DNA of 64,000 bases from Gerris lacustris (taxonomy: Eukaryota; Arthropoda; Insecta; Hemiptera; Gerridae). The stretch is from the NCBI GenBank assembly GCA_951217055.1, contig OX578280.1, positions 6,923,271 to 6,987,270 of the forward strand, in the 5' to 3' direction. Under the pieces are notes generated by a model that did not search any database, had not been told where the DNA came from, and saw only the letters and a list, made by a program, of their open reading frames with translations. Both the position numbers and the translations under genes were made by a program. Positions 53,934-63,716 of the stretch are shown here, piece after piece. The first letter of the stretch is position 1; every line of letters begins with the position of its first letter.

Positions 53934-54524
53934 TTAAGGGATAAAATTAAAAAAGAACCCTATTGGCAGATATCAATATAATTTAGAAATTATTATACAA
54001 CATATACACTCATAGATTATATTTTAGCGTTTTAAAAGACGTGGTGATAATTATGTTAGTAAAGTTTAAGGCATGGTAGGGTGTGATTTATGAACTGTTG
54101 TCTTCTGATTTGTATTAATAAAATAATCGAATTATTTTTTGACAGCGATTGAAAACAAATTTCTTTAAAAGTTCTTCCTACAAAAAATTTTTACAAAACA
54201 TAAAATATTGTGTACAGCATCTTCTCCAACTTAGGTTAAATACATTTTTTTATAAAAAATAAAATTAGTACTTTTAAATCTACCTCTCCGCCCTATATTG
54301 AGCTACCAAATTTTTTTATAGCCTATATCACCCGCAGAATTGAGCTTAATATTGTACCCAAAAACCAATCAATTCTGTTCAGCCGTTTGGACGTGATTGA
54401 CGCACAGACTTAAACTTTTCTAAACTTAAATTCGTTATCAGGACTACTTATTTAGTGGAAATAACAAATTTGAGCCTAATCGGATAAATGTACAGACACC
54501 ACTCAAATCCAGAAAAATCGAATA

Positions 54525-55217
54525 CATGGTGTTCCGCATTAGTACCTACACAGAAAAACCTATGAAACTGCATCAACTTTTCCACTTTTACCAGCTCTGG
54601 TAATAGTGGACTCGTCGGTTCACAAAATTTAATGTGACTTACTTCTTTGTAATATCTAATTGCAAAATTGGACCCTAGCAGTAAAGTCAGCTAGGATCCC
54701 TTGTAAATAAATATTAATGTTGTGAATAAGTTGATTTACTAATAGTTTTTTCTTTTTACTATTTCACTATGAACACTTACGTAAACTGTAGACAATTCTA
54801 TATCAAATAAAAGCTTATAAAATTGCGCAGTTTTTTAAGCATTTTAAAAATTACGCTAGCCATAAAAATATAGAAGTTATTGAAGCTCAAAGTTCTATAA
54901 ACATTTGATATAATTTCCAATTTTAATGTTTGTCTTGCATTATCACTAAGCTAATACACGCATTAAGTACTAAAATCACTGATATTTTAAAGATAAATTA
55001 ATCCTCTTTACGATGCTGAAAACAGCATCTTTCTATCATATTTAGATTTTTATTTATTCGGTAGTTTATGGCTAAAAAACAAGACAAATGAAAAAATCGA
55101 TATATAATATTATCTCGAAAACGAAGGTTCATAGGACGTAAGTTTATTTGACATTATTGGTCAGAAATTTGTAGATTCATAGGTTTTTCTGTGTAGGTAC
55201 TTATGAGGAATACCCTG
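54525..55217. mobile_element. TIR element, mariner-type ends (TA target)
   Basis: The left end CATGGTGTTCCGCATTAGTA and the mirror of the right end CAGGGTATTCCTCATAAGTA share about 42 bp of inverted repeat running into CCTACACAGAAAAACCTATG. TA flanks both sides (54523-54524 and 55218-55219). The 693-bp element has no readable transposase. Confidence 0.75.
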
Positions 55218-56540
55218 TATATTTAAGACATCCTGCTCTATATAAAAATAAAAGAAATATAAACAAATTTAGGCGGAAGGCACCAAAAAATCAAACAAAA
55301 CATTAAAGGGTCCCCGAATCGATCCCCCGGGGGGTAAAATATTTTGTTTTTTTATCGATAATGACAATAATGCTTGGCCTACAGTAATAGGAAACATAGC
55401 AACTGCTTCTTGGTAGGGGCCCACGGCCCACGTGGAGGTGGGTTGAAAGGTTAGTTTATTTATTTATTACACTTAGTTATAGTTATTAAGTTTATTTATT
55501 TATTTATTTTACCAAAGAAATCATCGCCACACGTGATAAATTATGTTTTTATTTCTCACTCTCTGATAGATTTATATATGCATACAATTTATAAGAATAA
55601 TAGGTTTTCTCTGCTGTTCTTTATGGTTCCCCTCCTCTTATACAATTTATTATATTATATGTATGAATTTATCATTCTATTCTTTTTGATATGATAAAAA
55701 TTCCTAAATGTGTACAAAATACCATTTGGCATTTATTTACAATAAATTACTTTCTTTTCTGTATACAAATAATGGAACAAAAATATTACGAATATAAAGG
55801 GATTTCATTTTTGTTGAAAAAGGATCCAGTGGTTTGTCCTAAGAATACAGGTTTTTCTTCTGAATTAAAATAAATTACACATTTTGTTGTGATATCTCAT
55901 ATAGGGGAGGATTTTATTGTGCATATAAATGTTTTTTTTTATTTATTTAAATATATATTTTTTTGTAGAAATAGAAAGCCTTGGCTTATATAGAAAAAAA
56001 TAAATACGATTACCCTAGAAAATAACTACAAAAAAGAGAAATATCAAAGTTAGATAAAACTGACATATGCCGGTTGTCCCAAGTTATTGAATGACCCTCC
56101 GCAATGCAGCTTACTGTAAACCTTTACGTAGATTTATGATTATAAACTAATACGTAGATATTTTACTATTTAAATCAAATCTGATATATATTTTTTTTTC
56201 ATTCAAGGAAATCAATTGATAAATCATAGTTACGTAAACATCTTACTGACGTTTGAGTTCATTATACTGAATCAAAGATTAAACTGAATTAGTTTTGCAG
56301 TCAAGCGATATTAATATTACTTTTGTTTCTTAAAAGACTCAAAGCAATCTAGGAAAAAAACAAAAATTGTCAATGAACCTTTTGAAGAAATTTCATAGAG
56401 TAATAGTTCTACAGATCCTTCGTTCCATTAAGTAACGACAAATTTCATATGTAAGTGTTGGTTCACTCACATTGTTTTACTCAGGTATCTTAAAATATAA
56501 GAAGCTTCTTTTGTTTTGCGGCTTTCACACAAAACAGACA
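55218..56540. other. Anonymous region
   Basis: At 55310-55380 a diverged inverted copy of the sequence near 47215-47280 is present (GATCCCCCGGGGGG, TTATCGATAATGACAATAAT). TTTATTTATTTA runs near 55450 and 55490. No gene. Confidence 0.45.
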
Positions 56541-56744
56541 CGGAACAGAAGACGGTGGTAAGAGACAAGGGATAGAGACAAAAGAGAATGGACAGAGATA
56601 GAAGACAAGGGACAAAAGATAAGTGGCAGAGGATAGGGAGTAGAATACAAGGGGCAAGATACAGGGGATAGAAGAAATCGGCAGAGACAGAAGACTGTCT
56701 CCCTATCGTGTCCTGTCTCTTCTAATTTTTCTTCTGCCCCCTGT
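56541..56744. repeat. Purine-rich degenerate lead-in to minisatellite
   Basis: GAGACAAGGGATAGAGACAA and similar words repeat irregularly on the plus strand up to about 56690. The strand then switches to the pyrimidine-rich CTGTCTC type, so this is an inverted, decayed relative of the array that follows. Confidence 0.6.
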
Positions 56745-57650
56745 CTCTCGTTGATTGTCATCTGCCCCCTGTCTCTTGTCGATTACCGTCTGCCCCCCTG
56801 TCGTTTGTCGATTGCCATCTGCCCCTTTATCGTTTGTCGAGTGTCATCTGCCCCCTACCTCTTGTCGATTACCGTCTGCCCCCTGTCTCTTGTCGATTAC
56901 CATCTGCCCCCTGTCTCTTGTCGATTACCATCTGCCCCCTGTCTCTTGTCGATTACCATCTTCCCCTCTATCGTTTGTCGAGTGTCATCTACCCCCTGTC
57001 TCTTGTCGATTACCATCTGCTCCCCTGTCGTTTGTCGATTGCCATCTGCCCCTTTATCGTTTGTCGAGTGTCATCTGCCCCCTGTCTCTTGTCGATTGCC
57101 ATCTGCCCCTCTATCGTTTGTCGAGTGTCATCTACCCCCTGTCTCTTGTCGATTACCATCTGCTCCCCTGTCGTTTGTCGATTGCCATCTGCCCCTTTAT
57201 CGTTTGTCGAGTGTCATCTGCCCCCTGTCTCTTGTCGATTACCATCTGCTCCCCTGTCGTTTGTCGATTGCCATCTGCCCCTTTATCGTTTGTCGAGTGT
57301 CATCTGCCCCCTGTCTCTTGTCGATTGCCATCTGCCCCTTTATCGTTTGTCGAGTGTCATCTGCCCCCTGTCTCTTGTCGATTGCCATCTGCCCCTCTAT
57401 CGTTTGTCGAGTGTCATCTGCCCCCTGTCTCTTGTCGATTACCATCTGCTCCCCTGTCGTTTGTCGATTGCCATCTGCCCCTTTATCGTTTGTCGAGTGT
57501 CATCTGCCCCCTGTCTCTTGTCGATTACCATCTGCCCCTCTATCGTTTGTCGAGTGTCATCTGCTCCCTATCTCTTGTCAATTTTCTTCCCCCCGTCTAA
57601 GTCGATTGTCATCTGCCACCTGACCCCCATGTCAATTGTCATCTGCCTGC
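56745..57650. repeat. ~28-bp minisatellite with 3-unit higher-order pattern
   Basis: Monomers of 28-29 bp such as TTGTCGATTACCATCTGCCC plus CCTGTCTC. Three monomer types recur in order: GTCTCTTGTCGATTACCATC, GTCGTTTGTCGATTGCCATC and TCGTTTGTCGAGTGTCATC, giving a higher-order unit of about 85 bp repeated several times between 56990 and 57560. All three plus frames stay open for 280-290 codons because the monomer has few stop triplets; no codon bias or domain supports a protein. Confidence 0.95.
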
Positions 57651-57689
57651 AGTTGTCAACTGCAAACAGTTAAATAAATTATACATTAT

Positions 57690-57870
57690 TGGGTTGTAAA
57701 AGCATAACATCAATAAAATTCGTAATAGGACGCGAGGAAGCTATGTGCCACACTAATTGCCAGACTATTCTTTAGACAATAATGGATCGTAATAGCACAA
57801 AATAAGTAAAGAAGCGAGAGGTAGCTATGCGTTACTCTAATAATTGGAAGAATATTTTTTTATGAATCAG
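57690..57870 (+). repeat. Dispersed repeat R4 (R3 right-end family), two units
   Basis: TTGTAAAAGCATAACATCAA, GGACGCGAGGAAGCTATGTG and CCACACTAATTGCCAGACTA are followed by a second, more diverged unit (AATGGATCGTAATAGCAC, GCGAGAGGTAGCTATGCG, TACTCTAATAATTGGAAGA). Related units lie at 18540-18625, 40132-40215 and inverted at 61650-61740. Confidence 0.7.
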
Positions 57871-58984
57871 ATTAAAAATCCAATCTACCGATTACCAAAA
57901 GAGATACCTACTATGATTGTACAAAATTTAATTCTGTTGCACCGGTCGTAAATTATTATGCAAACAAGAGTTTTTGACAGGTACTTGGCCAGATGAGGGG
58001 TCTCTGAAAAGTGTAAATTTCCCATTACCATACATGAAAATAATCTAGTGACCAAAAGAATAAATAACCGCAAAGGAAGCATAAAAGCACAAGTTCATGA
58101 TAGAGGGATGACTTTAAAAGCACTAAATAAAACTAATAATCAAATTCTGAACAACAACACCCTGCCTGTAATGGTGCGTGAAAGATTGTACGTTTCTATA
58201 GGCAGCTAGTCTTAGAAATTTTATTTTTTAACATTAAATCTATGTGTATGTGTATATGATAGAATAATTTTCATTTTATTTTTCCCTGACAAAAAGAGGT
58301 AATAAACTAGTTGCTCGCAAGTGAAACGGAATATATAATGATGAGGGAGGAAAAAAATGAAAAATGATATCTTCATGAAGAGTTTGGGGGGGATCTATTG
58401 TCAGAGGCCAAAAATACTTGAGCCGTCACTTTCATTCAAAATTTACATTTTAATACAAAACCATTAGTTCGCCCTTTCTTTAGCCCGGTGGAAATTCGTG
58501 GGCAAACAGATGTCCTTTTCACAACGATAAATTGCTTTCAAATTTTTAAACTCTCGAGGTTTATATTATTATTTTTTAATTTAAAATGGGATTCATATTT
58601 TTATACATTTTATAAGATTTATCGTTTTAACCTTTTTTAACCTTATTGAATTTATTTTGTGTAGTATAAATATAATTATTTTTGTTACCTTAATTTAGTA
58701 TCATCCAATCCACTGATCCTAATACCATCCATATCTATTTTAAAATAGTTCTCCCCTAGTTATCTTCGTAGTGATTTTTTCATTTCAGAGACTTGGACTT
58801 TAATAGTTGGTGTGTTTGTTTGTTTGTTTAACCATAATTGGCGTAAAAATTGATCAATTTGAACGAAAATCGGCACCCACGGGCCTCTCATAATTTGTGA
58901 CAACTATATAGTTTTTCTAAATTGCTCACTAAATATTCTCAAGATAGCGATGGCGGCCAATAGTAGAAATAGATATTTACGCAC
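57871..58984. other. AT-rich spacer
   Basis: No gene recognised. TGTTTGTTTGTTTAACCATA and TTGATCAATTTGAACGAAAA near 58810-58870 resemble the style of repeats R3/R6, without a copy in the window. Confidence 0.45.
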
Positions 58985-59117
58985 TAAGGGAGTAAAGTAA
59001 GTGATAGCAGCCTAAGCGATGAAGTTGGTTCCTGAGGCGAAGCCGAGGGTACCATAACGTTTACTCCCGAGGCGGAGCCGAGGGAGTTAATTATCGCGAG
59101 GGTGCAAGTGATTTTTA

Positions 59118-59261
59118 GGCCGCTCCCTGACTTGTCGGCACGGTATCGGTAAGCTAGTATGCCGATGCGGTAAGATTCTTTACCGCGCGGTAAAGAATCT
59201 GTACCGAATCGGTACCGAGCGAGAGCTTACCGATACCGTACCGACAAGTGAGGGAGCGGCC
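59118..59261. repeat. Foldback left terminus with perfect 28-bp palindrome
   Basis: The left terminus (59118-59155) is followed by its own inverted copy (59225-59261), AGCTTACCGATACCGTACCG onward. Between them is a perfect palindrome at 59173-59200 with half-site AGATTCTTTACCGC. The left end alone can therefore form a cruciform, unlike the right end. Confidence 0.85.
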
Positions 59262-59413
59262 TGACTAGGGCGCATGCGTGGGAGCGGTGCGGTAAGGAAT
59301 CGGTATACCGGGAGTCGGTAAGAACAAGCAGTAAAAACAGAAGCGGTAAAAAGTACTAGATTAATAAACTCCTATCATTCTATGTTTGAGCGTGGTCAAG
59401 GTGTCATCGCAAA

Positions 59414-59562
59414 ATGGCAACGGAGAGAGATATTCATGTTATTTTGGTCACAGAAATTAAGAAATATCCATTGTTGTACAATTATAAATTACCGGAATAT
59501 GCTAGAAAAGACCTGAGGGAGAAAGCTTGGTCGGAAATTTCAACACAAAACAAACATTTTAG
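59414..59562 (+). CDS. MADF-domain protein, exon 1 (Harbinger accessory ORF)
   Basis: Starts with ATG (MATERDIHVILVTEIKKY) and continues PLLYNYKLPEYARKDLREKA then WSEI, the pattern of a MADF (Adf-1-type Myb/SANT) DNA-binding domain: 'LI..V...P.LWD...Y.....R..AW.EI'. An apparent splice donor, TTTTAG|GTATTT, follows at 59563 in mid-domain, where MADF genes often have an intron. No downstream exon is visible, since the element is internally deleted and a LINE follows. In autonomous PIF/Harbinger elements the Myb-like protein binds the ends and imports the transposase to the nucleus. It is probably non-functional now. Confidence 0.7.
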
Positions 59563-59673
59563 GTATTTACTGCTTATATTTATTAACTTTAAAGTTATAA
59601 ATTATAATATTAAATTATATATTAAAGGATATCGCTAGCACTTCTTTTTTTTTCTACGCAATCGCAAATAAAT

Positions 59674-60326
59674 GTCTTATCTTCTTATCTTAATCCAGAC
59701 CTCTTCTACCCTGCGGTGTAAAGTTACAAAAGAACTTCCAGGCTGCTCTATCTTTAGAAATTGCCACAGCTCTGGACCATGTCGTATGTTGGGCACTCAG
59801 GTGAGAGTTGATGTTGTCAGCCCAAGTCGTTCTTCTTCGACCTCGCGGCCGAGTTCCTTGACATCGGGCTTCTAACACATGCTTGGGGTACCTCTCTTCT
59901 TCCATTCTTTGAGTGTGGCCAAACCACCTTCGTTGGGCATGTCCTATCTTGTCTGAGAGAGGCTCAATGTTCATGGAGGCTCGGATCGTGGTATTCCTAA
60001 CGTGATCCCTCCTAGTTTTGCCAGCAACTTTCCTTAGGAACCTCATCTCAGCCGCTTGAATACGACTTTCTTTTCTTGAGGTTAACGCCCATGATTCACA
60101 TCCGTATGTTAGTATGGGGGTGTAAATTGTTTTGTAGGCAATTAATTTAGTCTTTTCTGATACTTCTTTCTTACTTAGAAACCTTCTGTTTATCGCATTA
60201 AATAAATTGCCTGCTTTTGTGATGTGAGCATTTAATTCTTGAGCACACTTTCCGTCTTGACTAATAGAAACTCCTAAATAAGTGAATTCTGTAACCTGTT
60301 CCAAACGTTTTCCCTTGGCTCTAATT
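59674..60326 (-). mobile_element. 5'-truncated LINE inserted in the Harbinger transposase start
   Basis: A 10-bp target duplication GCAAATAAAT lies at 59664-59673 and 60327-60336. The insertion is on the minus strand, has a very short 3' UTR and ends in AAGATAAGAAGATAAGAC instead of poly(A), as in RTE-like LINEs with simple-repeat tails. Only the RT C-terminal part was copied. Confidence 0.85.
59690..60320 (-). pseudogene. LINE reverse transcriptase, C-terminal part (open frame)
   Basis: About 210 residues in one open frame. EFTYLGVSIS near the start is the thumb 'FTYLG' motif; then KTIYTPILTYGCESWALTSR, IQAAEMRFLRKVAGKTRRDH, NIEPLSDKIGHAQRRWFGH and EARCQGTRPRGRRRTTW up to the stop near 59690. 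These blocks are common at the C-terminus of RTE/CR1-like insect LINEs. The RT catalytic residues and endonuclease were never copied, so it is inert despite the intact frame. It is the best in-window reference for the satellite-bearing LINE at 22301-24515. Confidence 0.85.
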
Positions 60327-60375
60327 GCAAATAAATATAACACGCTATAATGTTATCTTCTTCTGACGACGACAT
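60327..60375 (-). pseudogene. Harbinger transposase N-terminal stub
   Basis: ATG at 60375-60373 (minus) starts MSSSEEDNIIACYIYL, then the LINE interrupts. Beyond the LINE (59673 to about 59650) the frame resumes as RLRRKKKKC and stops. Joined logically this is the acidic start followed by a hydrophobic/basic stretch that typifies HARBI1-like transposases. Everything after it, including the DDE nuclease, is deleted. Confidence 0.6.
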
Positions 60376-60600
60376 AATCACGCCCGTGACTGCAAGATTT
60401 TACCGAAAGTATACCGATATGTGGGGAGATAAAGGCAGTATCAGTAAGGTATCGGTAAGCTATCGGTAAGCTATCGGTAAAGCAGAAAATACCGCATACC
60501 GATACCGTACCGACAAGTCAGGGAGCGGCCGCGGCCTTACTCCCGAGGTACGTACAAGATTTTACCATCAGAAGGGAGAAACAAATATGAAAAGATTTTA

Positions 60601-61645
60601 ATTTTAAATTATTTTTTCAACAAAAAATACATACATATTTTTTTTTTATTTATTTAAAACAAAATGATTAAATAAGTTTAATCACGATAAAATTAAATTA
60701 TAGATAGTAATTATTTGAATTTTAATGCTAACATTTAATGGGATAATCAGCTGGAAGCTGAGTTGTGTATTGAATGGAATTGACAACTGATGTATTTACA
60801 AATGAATTAGTTAATCTACATTTAGAAATTATGATTTCACTTTTAACTTTTAACTAACCGGGTGCAATGTTTGTTTTTTACTGATGAATCACTATGGCAA
60901 CTGTTGTGGAGGTTACATGACATGTGTGAAGATGACATTACATATTTAGACATTAAACAAAAGTTGAGCTTTATCTAGGGCAACACTGGAGGGAATCATG
61001 ACAGTTCATGATTCCCTTATTTTTCATTACTCCCGACCGGGTGCAATGAGTAACTTCCCTCCCTGTAAACTAGAGAGGAAAGTTCACTTTTTATCCCTGC
61101 TGGAGGTAAAAGAATATGTAACTATTAAAATTTCACACTTAATGTTTTCAAAATAGTGGCTAATATGGCCGACTAAGACTAAAATAGTTTTTAATCGTGT
61201 ATGGCATGGTTATATATCAATTTAAAGATCTTGAAGTGTAGAAAAGAATATGTAACTATTACAAATTAATATTAATATTAATATTACAAAACTTTTGTAA
61301 CAAATATGGCCAAAATGAGATTAACACCCTTAAAATAATATTAAAACTCGTTGCAGGTTTAATGTGTGAGGTTTTCTCTGAAAAATAAACCACTTTATTT
61401 TTTTTTTAACTTTTGGATTTTTCCAATTGGTTTGGGCCAATTTCCGACCAAAAGAATTGCGAGTCTCTAGGTGGTCTAGAAGTACCCAAAAATTTTGATC
61501 AGCGAGTCTGTGAGTTTTGGTTACGGTATGTCAACCTACTTCTTTTAGGTTATTTTTTTTTTATAAAATTGTTAATAATTGGTTCTACCCAATATTCTTA
61601 GATGAAACCAAGCCTAAAAATTGCGCAACATGTTTGCGCTCACCT
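60601..61645. other. AT-rich spacer with hairpin
   Basis: A perfect hairpin GGGAATCATGA - CAGT - TCATGATTCCC lies at 60991-61016. ACCGGGTGCAATG occurs at 60857 and 61028. GAATATGTAACTATTA occurs twice (61112, 61248). No gene. Confidence 0.5.
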
Positions 61646-62200
61646 CTGAAAATAGACTGCCAATTGATGTGCCACATAGCTTTCTTGCATCTTATCACGT
61701 AATTTATTGATTTTATGCTTTTACAAGCCGAAATTGTCTAATTTTTTTATTTCCTCCGTTTTTCTAATCTGTCAAAATTGTTTTAATTTTCTACATGAAT
61801 TAAAGTATCAATTTAGCAAGAGTTAAAGAGCGCAGACAGTTCAAATTAATCTGGGACTGTCTGCGGGTTACTTTCGATAAACTATAAGGCCGATCGGCCA
61901 CCAGAAGCTGAGCGGAGCGGAGCGGAGTTGACTCAGCTTGTGAAATCGAATCCCATTGTTTTAAATGTAAGGGTGGCCACCGGTTGCGGAGCGGAGCTGA
62001 GCTGAGCCTAGCGACGCATCTCGACTCCGCTTAGTCGGTCGGTTTTGAAAGCTGACTCCGCTTCCCCCTCCACCCACAACAATATTATTATTAAAAAATT
62101 AAATGAATAAACTTTTTATTAATTTATTAATACACTCTTGTAGATAAATGAACGAGATATTAGCTGGCTAATATAGTGTAGAAAATCACTATTTTATTTG

Positions 62201-62237
62201 AGAAACGTTTCGACAAATTATTAATGTCATCTTCAGT
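62201..62237 (-). ncRNA. Hammerhead-ribozyme-like motif, IR4 left arm
   Basis: On the minus strand: CTGAAGA, one unpaired T, GAC/GTC stem II with an AT-rich loop, then GAAACGTT. AGA just before CTGAAGA can pair with TCT after the GAAACGTT box to give stem I. The layout equals that in IR3, including the single extra base before stem II. Confidence 0.4.
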
Positions 62238-62766
62238 CTTGTTTTATTCTAAAATTCAAACAAGCATAATATATAGCTTTAAAATAAAGTAATTATAATT
62301 ATTCATTAAACATTTTGACATATACTTCTAATTTTACTGAAATCAAGTTTTAATTAAGACTTGTATTCAGTAAAAAATATACTTACATACGCCATTATTG
62401 TTTCATTATATAATATACTATCTCCATAACAGAGGGTCTAAAATTAAAAAGTTTAACAGTGGCACGTTGGTATAACATACCGACATCGAAATAACCAGTA
62501 AATGTTAATATGTATAAATATAAATTAAAACATTAAACAAAACTAGTAACAATTTATAACATTCTAAACAATATATAATAATAACTAAAAATAGAATTAT
62601 CAAAAAGCTGTATTTATGTGATCTTCATAACAACTATTCATCAAGGAGATTAATCTTATTATACAGTAGTTCTTAATTAAAACTTGATTTCAGTGGGATT
62701 AAGGATATGTCAAAATTTATAATGAATAATTATAATTACCTTGAATTAATTTTATATTTATGTTTG

Positions 62767-62801
62767 TTTGAAGATGACATTAATAATTGGTCGAAACGTT
62801 T
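62767..62801 (+). ncRNA. Hammerhead-like motif, IR4 right arm, degenerate
   Basis: Same motif as the left arm, read on plus, but the first core base is changed (TTGAAGA for CTGAAGA). That core cytosine is required in hammerheads, so this copy should be inactive. GAAAC is at 62793-62797. Confidence 0.35.
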
Positions 62802-62904
62802 CTCAAATGAAATAGTGATTTTCTTTATTTTCTCTACCTTAATAGCCATCTAATCTCTCTTTCAATAATATAATGTGAAGAAAATAAATAAAGTATAAAA
62901 AAAA

Positions 62905-63189
62905 ATCGGATGTTACAGCTCTCCGATAGTTTGTATCACAACCCATCATATCTAGAAGTTCATTAAACTGAGGGCTATTCATACGGAAATATTCCTTAAA
63001 CTGTTCGTGGTTTAGATCATGAAAAAGGGTGTGAAATTCCCCGAATTCATCCCTTTTTCTAAGATAGAAAATTTCCCAATCTGTCTTATAAGCTGGTAAT
63101 GCGATACAAGCTGCAAGAGAAAACTCGGTTTCAGAATCCTCGGATTCTGAACTTAAACACAAATATAATAGTTTTCGTTGGGTTGACAT
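62905..63189 (-). pseudogene. HARBI1-like transposase, N-terminal fragment
   Basis: ATG at 63189 begins MSTQRKLLYLCLSSESEDSE. The recognisable part is FHTLFHDLNHEQFKEYFRMN then SPQFNELLDMM and CDTNYRRAVTSD, matching the '...L...FF.YFRMS...FE.LL..I......DTN.R.AIS' segment before the nuclease domain in PIF/Harbinger transposases. After residue 95 the frame runs into unrelated AT-rich sequence (FFLYFIYFLH) and stops at 62839. The DDE catalytic domain is missing. Confidence 0.8.
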
Positions 63190-63716
63190 TTTTGGGTGGA
63201 CTAGCTTAGTTCACGCAAACGAAAACAGAGCGGAGTCAGCTAGACTCCGCTACAGTCAGCTCGACTCCGCTCAGCTTTCGGTTGCCACACCCCTTGGACT
63301 CAACTACACTCAGCTACACTCCGCTCAGCTCCGCTCCGCTCCGCTCAGCTTCTGGTGGCCGATTGGCCTAAAAGTTTCATACAAATCAGATAAGTACTTA
63401 TGAAGCTGTAAGTGTAAATAAGTGTATGTTTGTGTGGATGTAGAAGGGAAACAAATAAGCGCAGAAGGTTGAAACTTATATGGGACCAACAATGGGCTAA
63501 TCATGATCTACCATCCAAATTTCATTGAAATCGGACGTGTAGTTTTTAAGATATGATGGTTCGCAAAAAAAAAATAAACCGACAGACAGACACGGAACCA
63601 AAAATGTTCCCTGATGTCTGAAACGGATTTCTGTCTTGGAATTTTTGAAATCGGAGACCTAAACATTTTTTTGTTCTTTAGAACGATCACGTAGCTTCCG
63701 TTACCTTCGGTAAGCT

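Larger units (their letters stand above)
52645..54440 (+). repeat. Probable dispersed repeat R7, interrupted twice
   Basis: Starts AACTAGCTGGATACCCGTGC then TTTGCTACGG, an opening motif I associate with widespread animal repeats. It ends near ATTCTGTTCAGCCGTTTGGA then CGTGATTGACGCACAGAC, a typical closing motif of such repeats. An R6 element (52872-53612) and a Harbinger MITE (53775-53933) lie between, so the rest could be one older repeat. There is no second copy in the window to confirm it. Confidence 0.35.
59118..60536. mobile_element. PIF/Harbinger element with MADF exon, internally deleted
   Basis: Ends GGCCGCTCCCTGACTTGTCG at the left and CGACAAGTCAGGGAGCGGCC at the right, flanked by TTA (59115-59117 and 60537-60539). 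It encodes two convergent ORF starts, the two-gene layout of PIF/Harbinger: a MADF/Myb-like protein on plus and the transposase start on minus. The transposase catalytic region is gone, and a LINE of 653 bp sits in the transposase start. Many GGTATCGGTAAGCT-type words lie near both ends. Non-autonomous. Confidence 0.85.
58985..60600 (+). repeat. Dispersed repeat R2, copy 2, split by a Harbinger element
   Basis: 58985-59117 (GAGGCGAAGCCGAGGG, GAGGCGGAGCCGAGGGAG, TTAATTATCGCGAGGG) and 60537-60600 (TTACTCCCGAGGTACGTACA) are the two halves of R2. The unbroken copy at 16036-16240 has the single TTA target. Confidence 0.8.
62159..62853. mobile_element. Nested foldback IR4 with hammerhead-like motifs
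   Basis: Inverted ends of about 80-95 bp: ATTAGCTGGCTAATATAGTG and AAAATCACTATTTTATTTGA at the left against ATTAGATGGCTATTAAGGTA and AAAATCACTATTTCATTTGA read inward from the right, followed in both by GAGAAACGTTTCGAC and AATTATTAATGTCATCTTCA. Further inward, matching words (TAATTATAATTATTCATTA; AATCAAGTTTTAATTAAGA) show that the inversion extends deeper. It lies inside the Harbinger element beyond the transposase remnant. No coding sequence. Confidence 0.7.
61888..63368. mobile_element. PIF/Harbinger element with degraded transposase
   Basis: The left end GGCCGATCGGCCACCAGAAG continues into GCTGAGCGGAGCGGAGCGG; the right end is its inverse with one mismatch in the first 20 bases. TAA flanks both sides (61885-61887 and 63369-63371). 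The subterminal regions are rich in AGCGG and GACTCCGCT repeats. The 1,481-bp element retains the transposase N-terminus on minus and hosts a nested foldback (62159-62853). Confidence 0.88.
61650..63716 (-). repeat. Dispersed repeat R3, inverted copy split by a Harbinger element
   Basis: 61650-61887 and 63369-63716 together equal the R3 copy at 18022-18625 in inverse orientation (CTGCCAATTGATGTGCCACA at one end, CGTAGCTTCCGTTACCTTCG at the other). The break coincides with the TAA target duplication of the Harbinger element. Confidence 0.85.

Noticed and set aside
56751..57673. Three overlapping plus-strand frames of 279-290 codons
   Set aside because: Open in all three frames at once because the 28-bp pyrimidine-rich unit has few stops; no protein features.
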